From an uncultured Spirochaetales bacterium (lineage in GTDB: Bacteria; UBP6; UBA1177), in the NCBI GenBank assembly GCA_902774115.1, contig CACYHH010000006.1, positions 62,001 through 126,000 on the forward strand: a stretch of 64,000 bases of DNA, in the 5' to 3' direction. Below, piece by piece: positions 61,357-64,000 of the stretch. The notes under the pieces were generated by a model. It did not search any database, was not told the DNA's origin, and saw nothing but the letters and a program-made list of their open reading frames with translations. Position 1 is the stretch's first letter. Every line of letters starts with the position of its first letter. A program made the translations under genes and the position numbers.

Positions 61357-62238
61357 TTATAAAGTCTCTTTTGTTTTTTCGAAATCTTTAATTATATCAG
61401 CAAGTTTTGCCAAATTTGCATCTTCCATGTTCGCGAGAGGCGGACGGAAGATATTTTCGCATTTTTTCATCAAATGAAGAGCCTCTTTTACCGGAAGCGG
61501 GTTCGATTCCATGAACATCGCGTGGTTGATCTTGTTCGTTGCAAGCTGAATTTTTGCCGCCGTTGCAAAATCACCCGAAAGTGCAGCATCGACCATTTTC
61601 ACGCAGACTTCGGGATAGATGTTTGAAAGAACGCTGATGACGCCTTTGCCGCCCATCGAAATGAAGGGAACGACCGTGAAATCGTCACCCGAAAGAAAAT
61701 CGAAACGGTCAGTTCCGACCGCATCGAGATAGTCTGCAAGTCTGCCGAGATCGCCGGTAGCCTCTTTGACTGCGACAACGTTTTTGATCTCGGTTATCAT
61801 TTTGAGAGCTGCAGGAGCGATATTGAGTCCTGTCCTTCCCGGCACGTTGTAAAGTACGATCTTAGCACCGGTTGTCGCAACTGCGCTGTAGTGCGCGAAA
61901 AGCCCTTTCGGAGTCGGTTTGTTGTAGTAAGGTGTAACGATGAGAACTTTTTCGATCCCCTCTTTCAATGCGATTTCCGTCTGTTTAACGCTGTCAGCTG
62001 TGTTGTTCGTTCCAGTTCCGGCAACAAGGTCGAGAGGACCGCTGTTCTCTTTGGCAAAGCGGAAAAGCTCCTCTTTTTCTGCGTGATTCAAAGTTGCTCC
62101 TTCTCCGGTAGTTCCTGCAACTACAACGCCGGTCACCTTAGCTTTGATCTGCTCTTCAAGCAGTTTTCCGAATGCATCGAAATCAATTTTTCCCGAATTT
62201 TTAAACGGGGTGACAATAGCCGTGTAAACGCCTTTCAT
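61357..62238 (-). CDS. dapA: 4-hydroxy-tetrahydrodipicolinate synthase
   Basis: The enzyme condenses pyruvate and aspartate semialdehyde in lysine and diaminopimelate synthesis. Motifs: AIVTPFKNSGKIDFDAF, VAGTTGEGATLNHAEKEEL, VTPYYNKPTPKGLFAHY, LYNVPGRTGLNIAP and the Schiff-base lysine in VAVKEATGDLGR. The length of 293 residues is normal. ATG 62238 lies directly (1 bp gap) after the relA/spoT stop with GAGG overlapping it. Diaminopimelate is expected in the peptidoglycan. Confidence 0.95.
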   Translation of the reverse strand: MKGVYTAIVTPFKNSGKIDFDAFGKLLEEQIKAKVTGVVVAGTTGEGATLNHAEKEELFRFAKENSGPLDLVAGTGTNNTADSVKQTEIALKEGIEKVLIVTPYYNKPTPKGLFAHYSAVATTGAKIVLYNVPGRTGLNIAPAALKMITEIKNVVAVKEATGDLGRLADYLDAVGTDRFDFLSGDDFTVVPFISMGGKGVISVLSNIYPEVCVKMVDAALSGDFATAAKIQLATNKINHAMFMESNPLPVKEALHLMKKCENIFRPPLANMEDANLAKLADIIKDFEKTKETL

Positions 62239-62239
62239 T

Positions 62240-64000
62240 TTAACCTCTGTAATTAATGTTATTGATCTTAAAATCTATGATAACTTCCTTGTCTTTAAGA
62301 GATTCTTTAAGATTTTCAACACTTTGTATGTTCGAACCCTGAACCGTAACGTAAACTTTGCCGGTGTATTCGTCGGCGTCGTCAGCATTCAGGTGAATGC
62401 TCGAAATATCGAAATTTTTGTCATGAAGCTCTTTTGCAAGTTCAAGCAGTGCTCCTTTTCTGTTCTGAAGGCTGATAATGAACGAAATTTCGTAGCGCGG
62501 ATACTCGAACCAGTATACGTTTTCTTTCAGATGTTCTGCATCGATTCTTGCGAGTTTCGGACATTTATGCTTGTGGATGATGTAGCCTTCGTCGGATGAA
62601 ACTACTGCCGCAACAATGTCGCCTTCAGCCGGCTGGCAGCAGCGTGCTATTTTGTAGTCGCTTATCATGCCGATATCTTTGATGAAAATCGGAGAGAGAT
62701 CTTCGGTTCTTTCATCCTGCAGCACGAAAAGAGGCGCGACCCTGCGCGGAAAGGCGTTAATGAGCCTTGAAATTTCGTCAGGTGAGAAAAACGCCTCGAT
62801 AACCGACTCAAGTTTAAGTTCGCCCGAAGCCGTTTTGATAAAAAACGCGCTCAAAGTGTTCTGTTTCGGCAGAGAATATTTTTTTGCGAAGTTGATGAAA
62901 GTGCGCTGTTTTTCGAGGGTATCGAAGAATTCCCCTCTTTCCTGCGACACGAAAAGCGGTTTTAAAATATCGCGTCCTTTGTTTTCCAGAATTTTGTCCT
63001 GCTGCTTCTGCAGATAGCGCTTGATAAACTGTTTTGCCCGCTGGGTTTTGACGAAATCGAGCCAGTCTTCACGAGGATTCTGGTTTTCTGCGGTCTCGAT
63101 TCTGACTTCGTCTTTGCTCTGCAGAACCTGGCTTATCGTCGCCCGTTTGCCGTTTACCGTTCCGCCGATACATTTTTCGCCGAGATCGCTGTGGATAGCG
63201 TAGGCAAAATCGAGCAGTGTCGCCCCTTCGGGAAGCGAGATCTCCTCGCCTGTTGGAGTGAAAACGATCATTTTGTCGAGCGGGAGCAGCGTTTCGATAT
63301 CGCTTACGAAAGTTTCAGGTTTTGAAGACGAATCTATAAGCTCGCTGAAAATCGTTTTGAGCCACTCTGCAAGAGTGTCTTTGTAGGCCGGATCGTCTTT
63401 GGTTTTCCACTTTGAAAGCTGTCCTTCCTGCGCGACACGTTCCATCTTATCGGTGCAGATCTGGAATTCCACAAAGTATTCTTTGTACCTTATCAGCGTG
63501 TGGAGTGACTGATAGCCGTTGACTTTCGGAGTTGCGATATAGTCCTTGAGATAACGCTGGACAAGCGAGAATCCCGGAAAAAGGTGAAGCATTCCAAGCA
63601 CCGTGTAGCAGTCGAAAACATCGTCGGTTTTGAGGACGATCCTGACAGAAAGGATATTTTTGAGGTCGCCTACTTCGAGATTTTTCTTCAGCGTTTTTGT
63701 GTATATGTAGTAGTACGACTTCGTTTTGCAGTAAACTCTTGCAATTTTTTTCGCCATATTCGGAGCAAGTGAAGCGAAGATGTTCTTCGTTTTTTCATCG
63801 AGAGAGGCGGTCAACGCTGCAAGATTGGGATAAGTCGTGTTTACGCTTCGGTCGATTTCCGCCCATTCTTCGGGAAATCCGAAGTAGAACGCAAGAGCTT
63901 CAAGAGCCTCTTTCAACCAGTAGATGCCGAGCCTGTGAGCCAGCGGGACGTAAAGATTGAGAGTCTCCATCGCAATCCGTTTCTGCTTTTCGGGCACCAT
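62240..64000 (-). CDS. RelA/SpoT-family (p)ppGpp synthetase, N-terminus cut off
   Basis: The gene runs off the right edge; 586 codons are visible. The first visible residues (IAMETLNLYVPLAHRLGI) correspond to the region just after the HD hydrolase domain of RelA/SpoT proteins, so that domain lies outside the window. The synthetase domain shows LKNILSVRIVLKTDD, the KDYIATPKVNGYQSLHTLI loop and VEFQICTDKMERVAQEG (catalytic Glu). The TGS domain is MIVFTPTGEEISLPEGATLLDFAYAIHSDLG. A CC region (ARCCQPAEGDIVAAV) and a C-terminal ACT domain follow. The product mediates the stringent response. dapA begins 1 bp after its stop. Confidence 0.93.
   Translation of the reverse strand: MVPEKQKRIAMETLNLYVPLAHRLGIYWLKEALEALAFYFGFPEEWAEIDRSVNTTYPNLAALTASLDEKTKNIFASLAPNMAKKIARVYCKTKSYYYIYTKTLKKNLEVGDLKNILSVRIVLKTDDVFDCYTVLGMLHLFPGFSLVQRYLKDYIATPKVNGYQSLHTLIRYKEYFVEFQICTDKMERVAQEGQLSKWKTKDDPAYKDTLAEWLKTIFSELIDSSSKPETFVSDIETLLPLDKMIVFTPTGEEISLPEGATLLDFAYAIHSDLGEKCIGGTVNGKRATISQVLQSKDEVRIETAENQNPREDWLDFVKTQRAKQFIKRYLQKQQDKILENKGRDILKPLFVSQERGEFFDTLEKQRTFINFAKKYSLPKQNTLSAFFIKTASGELKLESVIEAFFSPDEISRLINAFPRRVAPLFVLQDERTEDLSPIFIKDIGMISDYKIARCCQPAEGDIVAAVVSSDEGYIIHKHKCPKLARIDAEHLKENVYWFEYPRYEISFIISLQNRKGALLELAKELHDKNFDISSIHLNADDADEYTGKVYVTVQGSNIQSVENLKESLKDKEVIIDFKINNINYRG

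Overview
The window reads as chromosomal DNA from a Gram-negative bacterium of moderate-to-low GC. Evidence for an outer membrane is a BamA (Omp85) gene, a LolC/E-type permease with its LolD ATPase, an MCE (MlaD-like) protein with a PqiC-like lipoprotein, an O-antigen-ligase-like protein and GT-C glycosyltransferases. At least nine genes encode proteins with lipobox signal peptides, many starting MKK. Two neighbouring genes carry a HEAT-repeat / HD-GYP-like architecture, and one lipoprotein combines a DEPTNP heptad repeat with DUF1566 domains; I associate both with deltaproteobacterial / Myxococcota-like lineages. That placement is low-confidence inference. Housekeeping genes (MEP pathway ispE, dapA, glyA, nrdR, ahcY, tkt, pgi, galE, prs, mutS, relA/spoT, dnaA-dnaN-recF) suggest an ordinary chromosome, and the dnaA region probably holds the replication origin.

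Layout. 1-1.9 kb: tail of a DUF4143 ATPase gene, a frameshifted TPR lipoprotein gene and an Asp-rich repeat lipoprotein. 1.9-7.2 kb: envelope-biogenesis operon lolC/E-lolD-bamA-apbE with stop/start overlaps. 7.3-10.4 kb: large zinc-ribbon NTPase-like protein. 10.5-13 kb: accessory patch with an AbiE toxin-antitoxin remnant (intact AbiEi, truncated AbiEii), two small unknown genes and an XRE regulator facing twin operator-like repeats. 13-16 kb: ispE and an M3 peptidase lipoprotein, on the minus strand. 17-20.6 kb: glyA-nrdR-GT-C glycosyltransferase. 20.6-25 kb: minus-strand HEAT protein, HD-GYP-like protein and RlmI-like methyltransferase. 25-29.7 kb: GDPD, dnaA, candidate origin, dnaN, recF, with a markedly AT-richer codon style. 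29.7-38.5 kb: ArnT-like transferase, tRNA-Asn, CpoB-like lipoprotein, ahcY, repeat-rich DUF1566 lipoprotein, msrA and a HEPN/Abi-like gene. 38.6 kb: a candidate small RNA with its own promoter and terminator. 38.9-48.5 kb: tkt, galE-pgi-Lgt-like run, DUF1566 protein, PhnP-like hydrolase, a coiled-coil unknown and an MFS/POT transporter. 48.7-49.7 kb: three overlapping small genes, DUF3791-DUF3990 (ADP-ribosyltransferase-like) plus a third protein. 49.7-58.5 kb: ttcA-like gene, MCE pair, O-antigen-ligase/TPR protein, prs, mutS. 58.5-64 kb: minus-strand run relA/spoT-dapA-Gfo/Idh-pyrK-TPR lipoprotein.

The best candidates for something under-described are the three-gene DUF3791/DUF3990 cassette (48672-49685), the self-contained small RNA at about 38594-38654 with a possible structural cousin at about 16138-16192, the XRE regulator with twin repeats over the promoter of a divergent 66-aa gene, and the zinc-ribbon NTPase that has lost its Walker B acids. 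All function calls come from reading motifs by eye; no database search was possible.
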